A stretch of 64,000 nucleotides of DNA from Anaerobacillus alkaliphilus (GCF_004116265.1 NZ_QOUX01000046.1:1-64000); one strand, 5' to 3'; positions 53,600 to 62,372 are shown, counted from the first letter of the stretch. The notes: a model not told the origin generated them from the letters alone. Numbers and translations: made by a program.

Positions 53600-54514
53600 C
53601 TATTCATAATAAGAATGTTTTCCAAACCTAACCATCCTCATATTTCTCTGTAAAGCTACCCTCACCGCTTTTCTTGACTTAATGATCTTACACCACTCTT
53701 GAATGGCACCAACTGTTATTTTTCTATCTGGGAACAGTAAGTTATACTCTTCAACACTTCGCATTAGTGCCACTTCAACTTTTTCAACGGTGCCGCATGT
53801 CTTACAAACTAATTTTCTACTAGAAAGAGCATCTTGGAATGAGTTACACTTTGCGCAAATGACACCTTTTTTTAATTGGTCATATGTATAACTGGGTAAT
53901 TTATTAAAGGGGTATTTTGTAGAGTGATTAGCATGAATGAGATTGGCTATCTCTCGGTGCTTGTTGGTAATTTTAGACGTTGTTTTCACGAATTTTTTTA
54001 AAAACATATTTAATTGAGTAGGTAGGATAATCGGAAGATCTCTTGGGGCTTGAAACAAAGTAAATTCAGGGTTATTAAAGATGAGGTAAGATTCTACTGG
54101 GATTGTAATATTGTGAGCTGAAAGCCACTGCCTAAAAAGGGTTTCACAGCGGTTAAGTTGGTGTACGGGGTTTTTAATCTCCTTGCCAGAATCAAAGTAC
54201 CAATGATCATCATCAATGTAGTAGACACCTTCAGAGTATTTAACGTCAAGGTTGTACATTTTTTGCGGAGTTAAAACTAATGTATCAATTTGAAAAAAGG
54301 AGTTCTTATACTCTAGCAGCAAATCATGCAAAATCAAGCATTCATGTTCTGAAAGTTTGTGGCTAAGTAGATGATCAAAATTTTGTTCACCTTCAAGTCC
54401 CTTCTCAGCATTCAAATAATTACATTTTTCATTGTCCGATAAATCACCTCGATTATACAAAGACGTAAGTATTTTAAAGTCATCTGATCTCGTTCGATGT
54501 TTAATTACATCCAT
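53600..54514 (-). CDS. NERD-domain protein with C-terminal zinc ribbon
   Basis: 304 residues from the ATG at 54514; a GTG at 54532 is in frame but overlaps the ribosome binding site GAAAGGAGG. The nuclease-related domain (about 40-160) has LEGEQNFDHLL and FQIDTLVLTPQKMYNLDVKY, the usual E...D...(E/D)xK-like core. A zinc ribbon follows (CAKCNS ... CKTCG near 225-245). NERD proteins are predicted nucleases, often from plasmids or accessory loci. It lies right beside the 52-bp repeat array. The function is unproven. Confidence 0.85.
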   Translation of the reverse strand: MDVIKHRTRSDDFKILTSLYNRGDLSDNEKCNYLNAEKGLEGEQNFDHLLSHKLSEHECLILHDLLLEYKNSFFQIDTLVLTPQKMYNLDVKYSEGVYYIDDDHWYFDSGKEIKNPVHQLNRCETLFRQWLSAHNITIPVESYLIFNNPEFTLFQAPRDLPIILPTQLNMFLKKFVKTTSKITNKHREIANLIHANHSTKYPFNKLPSYTYDQLKKGVICAKCNSFQDALSSRKLVCKTCGTVEKVEVALMRSVEEYNLLFPDRKITVGAIQEWCKIIKSRKAVRVALQRNMRMVRFGKHSYYE

Positions 54515-54638
54515 ACCTGTTCCTCCTTTCACATTCTAAGAATAATATAATCATAAACTAGTAGAAATTCAAATTAATTTTCTTTTCTAAAACATTGTTG
54601 TAAAGTAAGCTTAAATACTTCCAGAAGGAGCCATACTT

Positions 54639-54788
54639 ATGAGCAAGCCTGATAAATGTTATTGCCTTGAAATTTTTCGAAAAAAATACGGGAATCACGT
54701 GACAGGCAATTGCTTAAAGTTAGACTGTCAACGTTATCGACGTGAGAATAACATACCTGATAATAAAAGTGAAAATAATAAAAACTAA
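54639..54788 (+). CDS. Small Cys-containing protein
   Basis: 49 residues with four Cys (7, 9, 25, 30) in CYC and a later C-x4-C, and a basic, Asn-rich tail. AGAAGGAG lies at good distance before the ATG. The Cys pattern suggests metal binding, although no family is recognised. It is followed by a terminator at 54803. It is probably a real small gene. Confidence 0.6.
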   Translation: MSKPDKCYCLEIFRKKYGNHVTGNCLKLDCQRYRRENNIPDNKSENNKN

Positions 54789-54802
54789 CGTCCTCTTTAA
54801 CT

Positions 54803-54839
54803 AAAAAAAGGAAACTCAATGAAATTGAGTTCCCCTTTT
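54803..54839. terminator. Bidirectional terminator
   Basis: GGAAACTCAAT pairs with ATTGAGTTCC around GAA, with A/T runs at both sides, between convergent genes. Confidence 0.85.
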
Positions 54840-54848
54840 ACTAAATGA

Positions 54849-56468
54849 CTATGCCTTTACCGAACGATCCTTATCTTTTGGTGGCATTAATGCTCTCCAA
54901 GCTTCGATTATTAAGAAGATACAAAGAACAAATAATACGAACGCAGAAACTGCTAAGAAATACTTTTGGGCTAGAAAATTATTGTACATTAAAAGCATTA
55001 ACGCAGAAATTGTTACAATGAACATGAAAACCATTGGGATAGCTGTGAAGTATGCTTTTACACCAATTTTGGTTAACCAAGCAGTAATTGCTAGTAACGC
55101 AAGGGCTCCTAACATTTGGTTCGCTGAACCGAATAATGGCCAAACCGAACTCCAAGTTCCTGAAAGAGCTAACGCTCCAGCACCTACTAACACGATAACT
55201 GTAGAAAGGTGGTTACTCTTTGCTAAACCAGGCATTTTTTGCTCGGCTAACTCTTGAACAGCATATCGCCCTAGGCGAGTCGCAGAGTCAAGTGTTGTTA
55301 ATAGGAACGCCGATGCAGTTAATGCAACAAAAGACGTTGCCACTGCTTGACTAATTCCCCAATGAGACATGAAGAAACCAACACCTGCCGCAAATGCACC
55401 AATCGGTCCACCTAACTCAGCTAATCGAGTAGCAGCCTCCGCTTGCGTTAAGTAAGCAACTGAACCAATCGCAATAATAGCTAAGAAACCTTCAAGTAAC
55501 ATTGATCCGTAAGCGATAAACTTCCCATTTTTCTCATTATCTAATTGCTTAGCTGTTGTCCCAGATGATACAAGTGAGTGGAAACCTGAAATTGCTCCAC
55601 AAGCAATTGTAATAAATAATATTGGGAACAAGAACCCTAATGTAGGGTTATGGAAACCTGTGAATGCTGGATAGATAAGTGTCGGATTCGCAAAAAGGAT
55701 CCCCACTGCTCCACCAATAATCATTCCATATAAAAGAAACGCATTTAAGTAATCACGCGGTTGTAACAGTACCCAAACCGGTAGGACTGATGCAGCGTAC
55801 GCATATGCTAATAGGATTAAAGACCACACTGATGCACTTAGTGATAACGGGAACGCTAAACCAACCCAAACCGCTAACAGCATGGCGATAATTCCTAAGA
55901 CACTCGCAGATACTAAATTCATTTTTAATTGATTGACTAGAAAACCGAAAATGATTGCAATTCCTAAGAAGACTACGGACGCAGTTGCTGCAGATGGGTA
56001 TGCAACAAATGTGTTAGAAACTAGAATGATAAACACACCAACAATTAAGATCAAAGTTGCAATTGAAAACGTAAGGAATAAGACCTGACCTCTTTTACCG
56101 ATATACTCTTTAATAATGGTTCCAATTGATTGTGCTCTGTGTCGGATTGAGGCCTGCAGGGAAGTGTAATCATGAACTCCCCCAACAAAAATACTTCCAA
56201 AGATAATCCAAAGTACAGCTGGAACCCATCCAAATACTACCGCGGTTATCGGACCAACAATAGGTCCTCCACCAGCAATCGTCGCAAAGTGGTGTCCTAA
56301 TAAAACTGGTTTTTTCGCCGGAACATAGTCTACGCCATCATACATTGTATTGGCGGGAGTCTCTTTATTTGGATCAATACGTAATTTGTTTTCGATATAC
56401 TTCCCATACGTATAATAGGCAAAAATGAAAACGCTTCCAGCTATAGCTAATAAAAGTAATAAGTTCAA
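54849..56468 (-). CDS. cstA: CstA-family carbon starvation/peptide transporter
   Basis: 539 residues with about 15 membrane helices. The N-terminal half carries DYVPAKKPVLLGHHFATIAGGGPIVGP near residue 48 (landmark split for length), the CstA fingerprint, and HDYTSLQASIRHR follows. At 539 residues it is shorter than the 700-residue E. coli CstA, but such short forms occur in Firmicutes. CstA and its relatives import pyruvate or small peptides. It is last of a three-gene operon with an unknown protein and a CC/Se-motif protein; it overlaps the preceding gene by 4 bp. Confidence 0.9.
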   Translation of the reverse strand: MNLLLLLAIAGSVFIFAYYTYGKYIENKLRIDPNKETPANTMYDGVDYVPAKKPVLLGHHFATIAGGGPIVGPITAVVFGWVPAVLWIIFGSIFVGGVHDYTSLQASIRHRAQSIGTIIKEYIGKRGQVLFLTFSIATLILIVGVFIILVSNTFVAYPSAATASVVFLGIAIIFGFLVNQLKMNLVSASVLGIIAMLLAVWVGLAFPLSLSASVWSLILLAYAYAASVLPVWVLLQPRDYLNAFLLYGMIIGGAVGILFANPTLIYPAFTGFHNPTLGFLFPILFITIACGAISGFHSLVSSGTTAKQLDNEKNGKFIAYGSMLLEGFLAIIAIGSVAYLTQAEAATRLAELGGPIGAFAAGVGFFMSHWGISQAVATSFVALTASAFLLTTLDSATRLGRYAVQELAEQKMPGLAKSNHLSTVIVLVGAGALALSGTWSSVWPLFGSANQMLGALALLAITAWLTKIGVKAYFTAIPMVFMFIVTISALMLLMYNNFLAQKYFLAVSAFVLFVLCIFLIIEAWRALMPPKDKDRSVKA

Positions 56469-57013
56469 GTTTGTTCCTCCTTTTTCAATAACGATTTTAA
56501 AAATGGTTCCACATAGGTATCACCCTTGCGATGGACATAAACTTTTTCTGCATGTAAATCGACAATTGCTAGGTATAGTTCCGCCCACCCGTGCATTCCG
56601 TACTTAATGAATTTTACTTTTCGATATTTCCTCACCCCCTTAATGAATGCCTCTGTTACAGGCTGATCAGTAACGACAACCCCTAGGAAAATCGTTGACA
56701 TATGTTCCTTATGATGAGCAACATACGAATTGATGTTTTCCCTTATATCTCTTTCAAACTGTTGGATAAACTCTTTAGTTAGGGGTTCCTCTCTAGTCGC
56801 AGCGAATACACATTGCTGATTTTCAATCCCCCATACCTTAATCGTCTTCGTAATTAAGTATTTCTCATCTCTACGTTTATACAATGCAGAAAACGCTAGT
56901 GGTGTCTGTCCGATTTTGTCTCCTCGATAAACATCAAAAAATACGACATATTTATTCATAATTTCATTGATATAGTGTTTCATTGTTTGCTGCGTCATTA
57001 GCATTCCATCCAT
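56465..57013 (-). CDS. Unknown protein co-encoded with CstA
   Basis: 182 residues, cytosolic, with no signal peptide. It has alternating hydrophobic strands (VVFFDVY, MSTIFLGVVVTD, ELYLAIVDLH) and basic helices. I do not recognise a family. It lies 6 bp after the CC/Se-motif gene and overlaps cstA by 4 bp, so it is an integral part of that operon and probably supports the transporter. The start is uncertain: ATGs at 57013, 57004 and 56998 are all possible after AAAGGATGG. Confidence 0.7.
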   Translation of the reverse strand: MDGMLMTQQTMKHYINEIMNKYVVFFDVYRGDKIGQTPLAFSALYKRRDEKYLITKTIKVWGIENQQCVFAATREEPLTKEFIQQFERDIRENINSYVAHHKEHMSTIFLGVVVTDQPVTEAFIKGVRKYRKVKFIKYGMHGWAELYLAIVDLHAEKVYVHRKGDTYVEPFLKSLLKKEEQT

Positions 57014-57019
57014 CCTTTC

Positions 57020-57325
57020 TTAAAAACGAGAAATCCCTAGCGCGGTTATATGCTTAAAAAATCCAATGCCTGAAAGCTTTAATGTAAGCTGATTGTCCTT
57101 AGTAGGAATTCCTTTTTGAACAAATATGGTAAGATTATCTAACGTAATTTCTTCAAAAAAATTCACATCTTCTGGTTTTCCAAAATCAGTTGCCAATTCG
57201 ATTGGTCCACCGCCACAACACCCAGCAGCTTTAAGCGTTTTGACTGTTAAGAACCCTCCTTTTTTCTCGATCCAGCTTCTTGCTTCATCATTAATGCTAA
57301 TTGTTAATGACAATTCAAACACCAC
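57020..57325 (-). CDS. CC/Se-motif family protein (Cys form)
   Basis: 101 residues with a HesB/IscA-like small fold and the vicinal Cys pair in AAGCCGGGPIEL near residue 35. This matches a family in which the first Cys is sometimes selenocysteine, known as the CC/Se motif family. Members are suspected redox or sulfur-transfer proteins of unknown function. It opens a three-gene operon with an unknown protein and CstA. The Cys-Cys form here needs no selenium. Confidence 0.72.
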   Translation of the reverse strand: MVFELSLTISINDEARSWIEKKGGFLTVKTLKAAGCCGGGPIELATDFGKPEDVNFFEEITLDNLTIFVQKGIPTKDNQLTLKLSGIGFFKHITALGISRF

Positions 57326-57427
57326 CTAAGCAAAAAGGTTTTTTTACACTCCTATTATTTTATTATTTAAATTTTAAAAAAATTATAACAATTATATCAA
57401 TTTTTTCCAATATTTTTCTAAAAAAAT

Positions 57428-57455
57428 AAACGCCAGGGTTCATCCCCAGCGTTTT
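57428..57455 (-). terminator. Terminator after the MoaD-like gene
   Basis: AACGC-CAGGG and CCCAGCGTT form a stem followed on the minus strand by TTTATTTTTTT. It overlaps the stop of the MoaD-like gene. Confidence 0.8.
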
Positions 57456-57676
57456 TATCCACCTGATAATGGAATAAGCAGTTCAATAACATCACCGTCT
57501 TGTAGCTTTTTAGCTTCATCACTACAGATAACTCTATTAACAACTACTAAAGCGTCTTCATCCCATTTTAATCCAAGAGTTACTAAAAATTCTCCAATTG
57601 ATAGTGTTTGTTCCAAGTAATACTCTTCTTGAATAATATCTAGATAAGGGATAAACGAAACTACCTTAACTATCAT
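57455..57676 (-). CDS. MoaD/ThiS-like sulfur-carrier protein
   Basis: 73 residues from the ATG at 57676 (MIVKVVSF); an in-frame GTG at 57709 overlapping the oxidoreductase gene is an alternative. It has the ubiquitin-like beta-grasp pattern and ends with LSGG, the C-terminal Gly-Gly that is adenylated and thiocarboxylated to pass sulfur to molybdopterin or thiamin precursors. It lies 7 bp after the AOR gene, so it probably supplies the tungsten-pterin cofactor of that enzyme. Confidence 0.82.
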   Translation of the reverse strand: MIVKVVSFIPYLDIIQEEYYLEQTLSIGEFLVTLGLKWDEDALVVVNRVICSDEAKKLQDGDVIELLIPLSGG

Positions 57677-57683
57677 TTTATTT

Positions 57684-59390
57684 TTATAGGTCATTTCTAG
57701 TAACACCAATTGTCTCTAATTCATTCGCAGGAACATCAAATACCGTTTTGCTAGCTTTGTTTTCTTCTTCATAGAAATAATCTGGTAATTTATCTTGAGC
57801 CTTCGTAAATCCTGCCCTGCGATTAAAAGTGTGTTCTAGCTTTAACGTTTCGTTTGCTATTTTTAACATATCATCCCCGGTAAATGGCTCGCCGCTATAG
57901 CCTGATACTAAGTCAGCTAAGATATCCCAACGATTTTGTACTGCGCCTGAACTAAACATGCACATCCCTAAGTGATCCCAAATCGTATTAACAGTTTGGG
58001 CATTTTTGGATACATTTACCTGCCCCTCAGGTGCGTGATGATTAATTTGCACTCGTACAGTTTGACCTGCTGTATGGTCTGCCCCCATTGGCGAAGTCGC
58101 ATAGGTCACACCTAACCCTTTCACGGCCCTAGGATCATACGCTGGCATCGTTTGACCTTTCACTGTCGGAACATGGGGTTCACCATAAATTTTCCCGATA
58201 ATATCAGCACCGCTGCCAATAATTCTACCTAGTGGGCTGCCTTTTTTAACTTCATGCAATGCTTCTATTGCCGCTTTAGCATCGCCAAAAGAGATGACAT
58301 TCTGTGCCATTAATACTCCTAATGCTCCACCTGTTTCAATTGTGTCTATCCCATATTCATTACAAAGACGGTTTAATTCTGCTATATCGTCTAGATCACT
58401 AATATCAAGATTTGATCCTAGTAACCCAATATTCTCGTATTCGATTGGTCCAGTCACTTTTTTTCCAGCTTTATTTACATACACATTCGAACAACGGATG
58501 ATACAGCCAGGCATGCAGGCATGTGTTGGTGTGCCTTCTCCTCCCCGTTCCATGATCGTTTTCCGTAGCGTTTCTCCTGTAATATTTTTATAGTCTTCCA
58601 TCGAGCCTATTGAAAAATTTCTAGTTGGAAGCGCGCCTAAGGCATTTGTTGTTTCTACTAGAGCAGCAGTTCCGAGTTCTGGGAGTACCTTTGCCGTCCC
58701 TGGAGTTTCCATTAACCAACTATGGTATTGCTTTAACGCCTGTCTAAAGCGTTCTTTATCTTTCGGTCTATTCTTTTCCACACCACTAGCATCAATGACA
58801 ATTGCTTTTATTCCTTTTGAACCAGCTACTGCGCCTAAACCTCCTCTTCCGTTAAAACGAGTTGGCTCACCGTCTTTGTCTTGTCCTGCAATTGCGGCAA
58901 GATTCATTTTTTGTTCGCCTGAAACACCAATTAGCCAAACAGCAACGTGTTTTCCATAGGAGTCTCGTAACCACGTAGCTGTCTCACTCAGGTCTTTCCC
59001 TAAAATTGGTGTTGCATCTGCAAATTGCACACCATCTTTAGATAGGTGAATAATCTTAAAATCGTCCCGTATATTCTCAAATACCAACGCTTTAATCCCG
59101 AGCTTTCCTAGGGTCAGTCCAGTTATGCCACCTGCGTTAGCTTCTTTTATTCCACCTGTTAATGGACTTTTTGCTCCGACCGAATATCGGTCAGCACTAG
59201 AAGCTCCTGAACCAGTTAACAAGCCAGTAGCAAAAATTAATTTATTGTGAGCTCCTAGCGGATGACACGTAGCTGGGACTTCGTCATGAATTATTTTTGA
59301 TGTTAGAGCCCTACCACCCAACCTCGAATAATTAGTCCCATCTTCCTCTTTAACCGTTAGCTTATTCATATCTATTTTTAAGATCTTCAA
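57684..59390 (-). CDS. Tungsten-dependent aldehyde:ferredoxin oxidoreductase family enzyme
   Basis: 568 residues of the AOR family. The N-terminal domain has GLLTGSGASSADRYSVGAKS and EANAGGITG. Near residue 300 is CMPGCIIRCSNVY, three Cys of the [4Fe-4S] cluster; the fourth is probably in HLGMCMFSS near 475. The conserved GLGVTYATSPMGADHTAG block near 430 binds the pterin. AOR enzymes oxidise aldehydes to acids with ferredoxin. Paired with a MoaD-like carrier gene, it is probably a tungsten enzyme. Its presence suggests anaerobic or microaerobic metabolism. Confidence 0.9.
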   Translation of the reverse strand: MKILKIDMNKLTVKEEDGTNYSRLGGRALTSKIIHDEVPATCHPLGAHNKLIFATGLLTGSGASSADRYSVGAKSPLTGGIKEANAGGITGLTLGKLGIKALVFENIRDDFKIIHLSKDGVQFADATPILGKDLSETATWLRDSYGKHVAVWLIGVSGEQKMNLAAIAGQDKDGEPTRFNGRGGLGAVAGSKGIKAIVIDASGVEKNRPKDKERFRQALKQYHSWLMETPGTAKVLPELGTAALVETTNALGALPTRNFSIGSMEDYKNITGETLRKTIMERGGEGTPTHACMPGCIIRCSNVYVNKAGKKVTGPIEYENIGLLGSNLDISDLDDIAELNRLCNEYGIDTIETGGALGVLMAQNVISFGDAKAAIEALHEVKKGSPLGRIIGSGADIIGKIYGEPHVPTVKGQTMPAYDPRAVKGLGVTYATSPMGADHTAGQTVRVQINHHAPEGQVNVSKNAQTVNTIWDHLGMCMFSSGAVQNRWDILADLVSGYSGEPFTGDDMLKIANETLKLEHTFNRRAGFTKAQDKLPDYFYEEENKASKTVFDVPANELETIGVTRNDL

Positions 59391-59520
59391 TTGACAATCC
59401 CTCCCTATTCACTGGATAATTCATTATTTCTATTCTAATCCCTAGACAAAACATTTGTACATTCTTTACTCTGTATATTTTACACAAAGCACCTCAAACT
59501 AGCTTTAAAGGGGTGTTATG

Positions 59521-59655
59521 ATGACAGATAAGAAAACAATCGCAGGAACAGATATTGAAGAAGTGAAACGGCTCAATTCCAAGTCCGGTCTTTCTTATAA
59601 CGAGGCTAAGCTGCTTTTAGCAAAGCAGAAGGGGTTTGTAAAGGGAAAAAGGTAG
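59521..59655 (+). CDS. Small protein with gamma-SASP-like motif
   Basis: 44 residues with a central segment GTDIEEVKRLNSKSGLSYNE that resembles the repeat of small acid-soluble spore proteins of the gamma type and related tiny Bacillus proteins. AAAGGGG precedes the ATG at 59521 (another ATG lies at 59518). It has a strong terminator downstream. This points to sporulation, though identity is not certain. Confidence 0.6.
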   Translation: MTDKKTIAGTDIEEVKRLNSKSGLSYNEAKLLLAKQKGFVKGKR

Positions 59656-59678
59656 TAAATGGGTACGGAGAAAAACTA

Positions 59679-59712
59679 ACAGGCGCATAGACTCTATGGT
59701 CTATGCGCCTGT
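59679..59712. terminator. Bidirectional terminator
   Basis: ACAGGCGCATAGAC pairs with GTCTATGCGCCTGT around a 6-base loop, a 14-bp perfect stem between two convergent small genes. Confidence 0.9.
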
Positions 59713-59731
59713 CTTGTCTTATAAGAATCAC

Positions 59732-59872
59732 TCAATCTACGTCAGAACTATCATCATAGTCGTATCGGAAACCATCTGTTTGCGCAGAAGTTTCCTCTAC
59801 GTTTTGCTGTTCTGTTGTTTGTATTGATTTTTGCTTAGTTTTTGGTACTTCGTTATGATCTTTTTGCTTCAT
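59732..59872 (-). CDS. Small acidic hypothetical protein
   Basis: 46 residues, Gln/Lys-rich at the start and acidic at the end (YDYDDSSDVD). GGAGG precedes the ATG by 8 bp, a strong ribosome binding site that supports the gene. No family is recognised. Composition is like that of small disordered, possibly spore-associated proteins. Confidence 0.6.
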   Translation of the reverse strand: MKQKDHNEVPKTKQKSIQTTEQQNVEETSAQTDGFRYDYDDSSDVD

Positions 59873-59942
59873 TTATACAACCTCCAGACAAATATGCTAA
59901 CCTTTCCTAGCATTTGTCAAAGAGTCCAGATGTATTCAAAAA

Positions 59943-60944
59943 TCAAATTTTCAAAAAAAGAGGAGCATATGCATAAACAGCGGGTGTTCCACCAGAATGA
60001 ACAAACAAAACGTTATCATTTGAATTAAAAAAGTGTTTTCTAGATAGGTCAATGAGACCTGCCATCGTTTTCCCTGTATAAACAGGGTCTAGCAAAACCG
60101 CTTCCGTACTTGCCACAAGTTTTACCGCCTCAACCATTCCCTCTGTTGGTAATGCGTAACCAGGACCGACATACTCATCAAAACAAGTAATCATTTCGCG
60201 TTTGAGGCTTTTTTCAACTCCAAGATGTGTTGTTGTTTCCTTTGTTAACTGATAAACCTTACCTTCTTGTTCGAGTTTGTTCCTGCTTACATTTATTCCA
60301 ATTACCTTAGTGTCGTAATCTAAGCCAAGAAACCCAGCAACTAATCCTGCATGCATGCCACCACTACCACTTGCACACACGACATAATCAAAACGTACTC
60401 CCTGTTCTCTTCCCTGTTGAACTATTTCTTCAGCACAGGCAGCGTAGCCAGTTGCTCCGGTCACATTAGATCCACCAATTGGAATGACATAAGGGGTCCG
60501 CCCCATTTCTTTTACTTGTTCGGCAAGTTCCCTCATTTTTTCATAGACATCTGTTCCATTTGGAACAATTACCATTGACTCTGTTCCTAATAATTGATAA
60601 AGGAGAAAGTTTCCATTCGAATCTGTATGAAACTGTGATACTTCATTTTCCTCTAGTACTAACATACACTTCATATTTTCCTTAACACATGCCGCTAACG
60701 TTAACCTACAGTGGTTTGACTGAATACCTCCAGCTGTGATGACTGTGTCAGCACCTTGCTTTTCGGCGTCTGCAATAAGAAACTCTAACTTCCTCGTTTT
60801 ATTTCCGCCTTCTGTTAAGCCGAGTAGGTCATCTCTTTTTAGATAGACATTTGGACCTCCTATGGCCTGAGAAAAACGTGACGCTTTTTCTAGCGGTGTT
60901 TGAAATTGGGTATATTGATTCCTTGGAAAATGTTTAAAATTCAA
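59943..60944 (-). CDS. dcyD: D-cysteine desulfhydrase / ACC deaminase-like PLP enzyme
   Basis: 333 residues from the TTG at 60944, which follows GAAAGGAG; the ATG at 60968 lies inside the upstream gene. PLP-fold landmarks are KRDDLLGLTEGGNKTRKLEF near residue 36, with the PLP-binding Lys in GGNKTRK, AGGIQSNHCR near 70, and CASGSGGMHAG near 190. Length and motif order fit D-cysteine desulfhydrase, which converts D-cysteine to pyruvate, H2S and ammonia; ACC deaminase is the close alternative. It is coupled to the Toprim gene upstream. Confidence 0.85.
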   Translation of the reverse strand: MNFKHFPRNQYTQFQTPLEKASRFSQAIGGPNVYLKRDDLLGLTEGGNKTRKLEFLIADAEKQGADTVITAGGIQSNHCRLTLAACVKENMKCMLVLEENEVSQFHTDSNGNFLLYQLLGTESMVIVPNGTDVYEKMRELAEQVKEMGRTPYVIPIGGSNVTGATGYAACAEEIVQQGREQGVRFDYVVCASGSGGMHAGLVAGFLGLDYDTKVIGINVSRNKLEQEGKVYQLTKETTTHLGVEKSLKREMITCFDEYVGPGYALPTEGMVEAVKLVASTEAVLLDPVYTGKTMAGLIDLSRKHFFNSNDNVLFVHSGGTPAVYAYAPLFLKI

Positions 60945-60957
60945 ATGAATTCTCCTT

Positions 60958-61287
60958 TCAATTACCATTTTTCACTTCAAAATACTCACTTAAGATTTTA
61001 GCAAGAACATCTAATGGTGTTGTTTCAACTTGGCCATAGACTTTTTCAGTGAATAAATGAGTCGCGTTTGGCAACTCTCGTTTTAGCTGCTTCCTAAGCT
61101 TTTCACCAGATTCATCGGCATCGACCAGTATATATACATCAAGTTCTTCAACAGGTAAGATTAACTGTTCTAGCTTTTCTTCACTTAACGTACCATACGT
61201 ACATATGATGTTCACTTGTTCAGCAAGGACTTGCTTCACTTTCTTGCGATCACTCGTTCCCTCAACAATAATTACCTTGTCTACCAT
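60958..61287 (-). CDS. yusF: Toprim-domain protein (YusF-like)
   Basis: 109 residues consisting only of a Toprim domain. IIVEGTSDRKKV near residue 6 holds the acidic residue and YILVDADESGEKL near 52 the DxD metal pair, as in RNase M5 and primase domains. It resembles YusF of bacilli, whose function is unknown. It lies before the D-cysteine desulfhydrase gene, whose ribosome binding site lies within its 3' end. Confidence 0.8.
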   Translation of the reverse strand: MVDKVIIVEGTSDRKKVKQVLAEQVNIICTYGTLSEEKLEQLILPVEELDVYILVDADESGEKLRKQLKRELPNATHLFTEKVYGQVETTPLDVLAKILSEYFEVKNGN

Positions 61288-61358
61288 ACCATTTCACCCT
61301 TTGGTACTTAGAAATATAATTCTATAGTACCATTAATCCTAACAATTGGAAAATTGCC

Positions 61359-62342
61359 TTAATGAGTAAAAATTAAATAGCTAGATACAAAGTAAACGGC
61401 TACGAGTACAGCCGAAGGTAGCCAATAAGCGGTTTGAAATCTTGGCAACTTAAAGCGAACTAACGAATAAAGAACAATAATACTTAATACAAACGTCGCG
61501 ATAGCTGTAATTTCATGTACAGAGGAAACAGCACCAATAATTGTTGCTGGACCGTAAAATACATCAGCACCTATTAATATTAAAATATTAAATAAATTAC
61601 TTCCAAGGACTGATCCAATTGCTAGATTATAATTTCGTAGTTTAATAGCAATTAGCACAGAAACTGCCTCGGGTAACGATGTACTCGCAGCAATTAAAAA
61701 ACTTCCTACAAAACTAGAACCTAAACCAGTAATTACTGCTATTTTATCCCCAGTAATAGATAACGCACTACCTGTAATTAAGATGACCACAGCCGCTATT
61801 CCAAAGCCAGTAATGGCTTTTTTTAATGAAACAGTAGTTTCTGGCAATTCTTTTTCTTCAGCTACTTCCATTTCTGTGCTGGACGCTTTTTTAGATAGTA
61901 AGTACATACCACCAACATAAACAGCTAACAAAATCAACGAATCTAGCCCAATTCCTAAAATAGTATATGGTAACTTTAAAGTTAGCGCGACAAATACAAG
62001 AAATGTCAACAGCATTCCTAGGTAAACTGTATAAACGTTACTTTCTGATGCACCTTTAAAAATTTGTTTTTTTCGGAAGTAAAGGTCAAAGCTAGCTATA
62101 ATTAATAAGTTAAATAGATTACTTCCCAATACATTTCCCACTGCTAAATCGGGATTGTTAATACCAATCGCTGTCAAACTTGTTGTCACCTCAGGTAACG
62201 ATGTAGCCCCCGCTAGAAATATGGTTCCGATCAGTAAGCCCCCTAATGACGTACGCTCACTAAGTACATCTGCATAGGTTGAGAGCTTCACCGCTGCGAT
62301 TACTGTGATTGTTGCTGCTAAGATAAATAAGACAAAGACCAT
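61359..62342 (-). CDS. CaCA-family cation exchanger under a Mn2+ riboswitch
   Basis: 327 residues when started at the ATG at 62342 (MVFVLFIL), which follows AGGGGG; the frame runs back to 62480, but those codons lie within a riboswitch. About ten membrane helices. Two alpha repeats, GTIFLAGATSLPEVTTS near residue 40 and GSFLIAASTSLPEAVSV near 215, carry the acidic residues that bind the cation. The fold is that of Na+(H+)/Ca2+ exchangers; the riboswitch upstream suggests it exports Mn2+ as well or instead. Confidence 0.88.
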   Translation of the reverse strand: MVFVLFILAATITVIAAVKLSTYADVLSERTSLGGLLIGTIFLAGATSLPEVTTSLTAIGINNPDLAVGNVLGSNLFNLLIIASFDLYFRKKQIFKGASESNVYTVYLGMLLTFLVFVALTLKLPYTILGIGLDSLILLAVYVGGMYLLSKKASSTEMEVAEEKELPETTVSLKKAITGFGIAAVVILITGSALSITGDKIAVITGLGSSFVGSFLIAASTSLPEAVSVLIAIKLRNYNLAIGSVLGSNLFNILILIGADVFYGPATIIGAVSSVHEITAIATFVLSIIVLYSLVRFKLPRFQTAYWLPSAVLVAVYFVSSYLIFTH

Positions 62343-62372
62343 GAATACATTCCCCCTAAGTTTGCGAAAATA

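Noticed and set aside
59831-60028. 65-residue plus-strand frame
   Set aside because: It overlaps two minus-strand genes and has no ribosome binding site.
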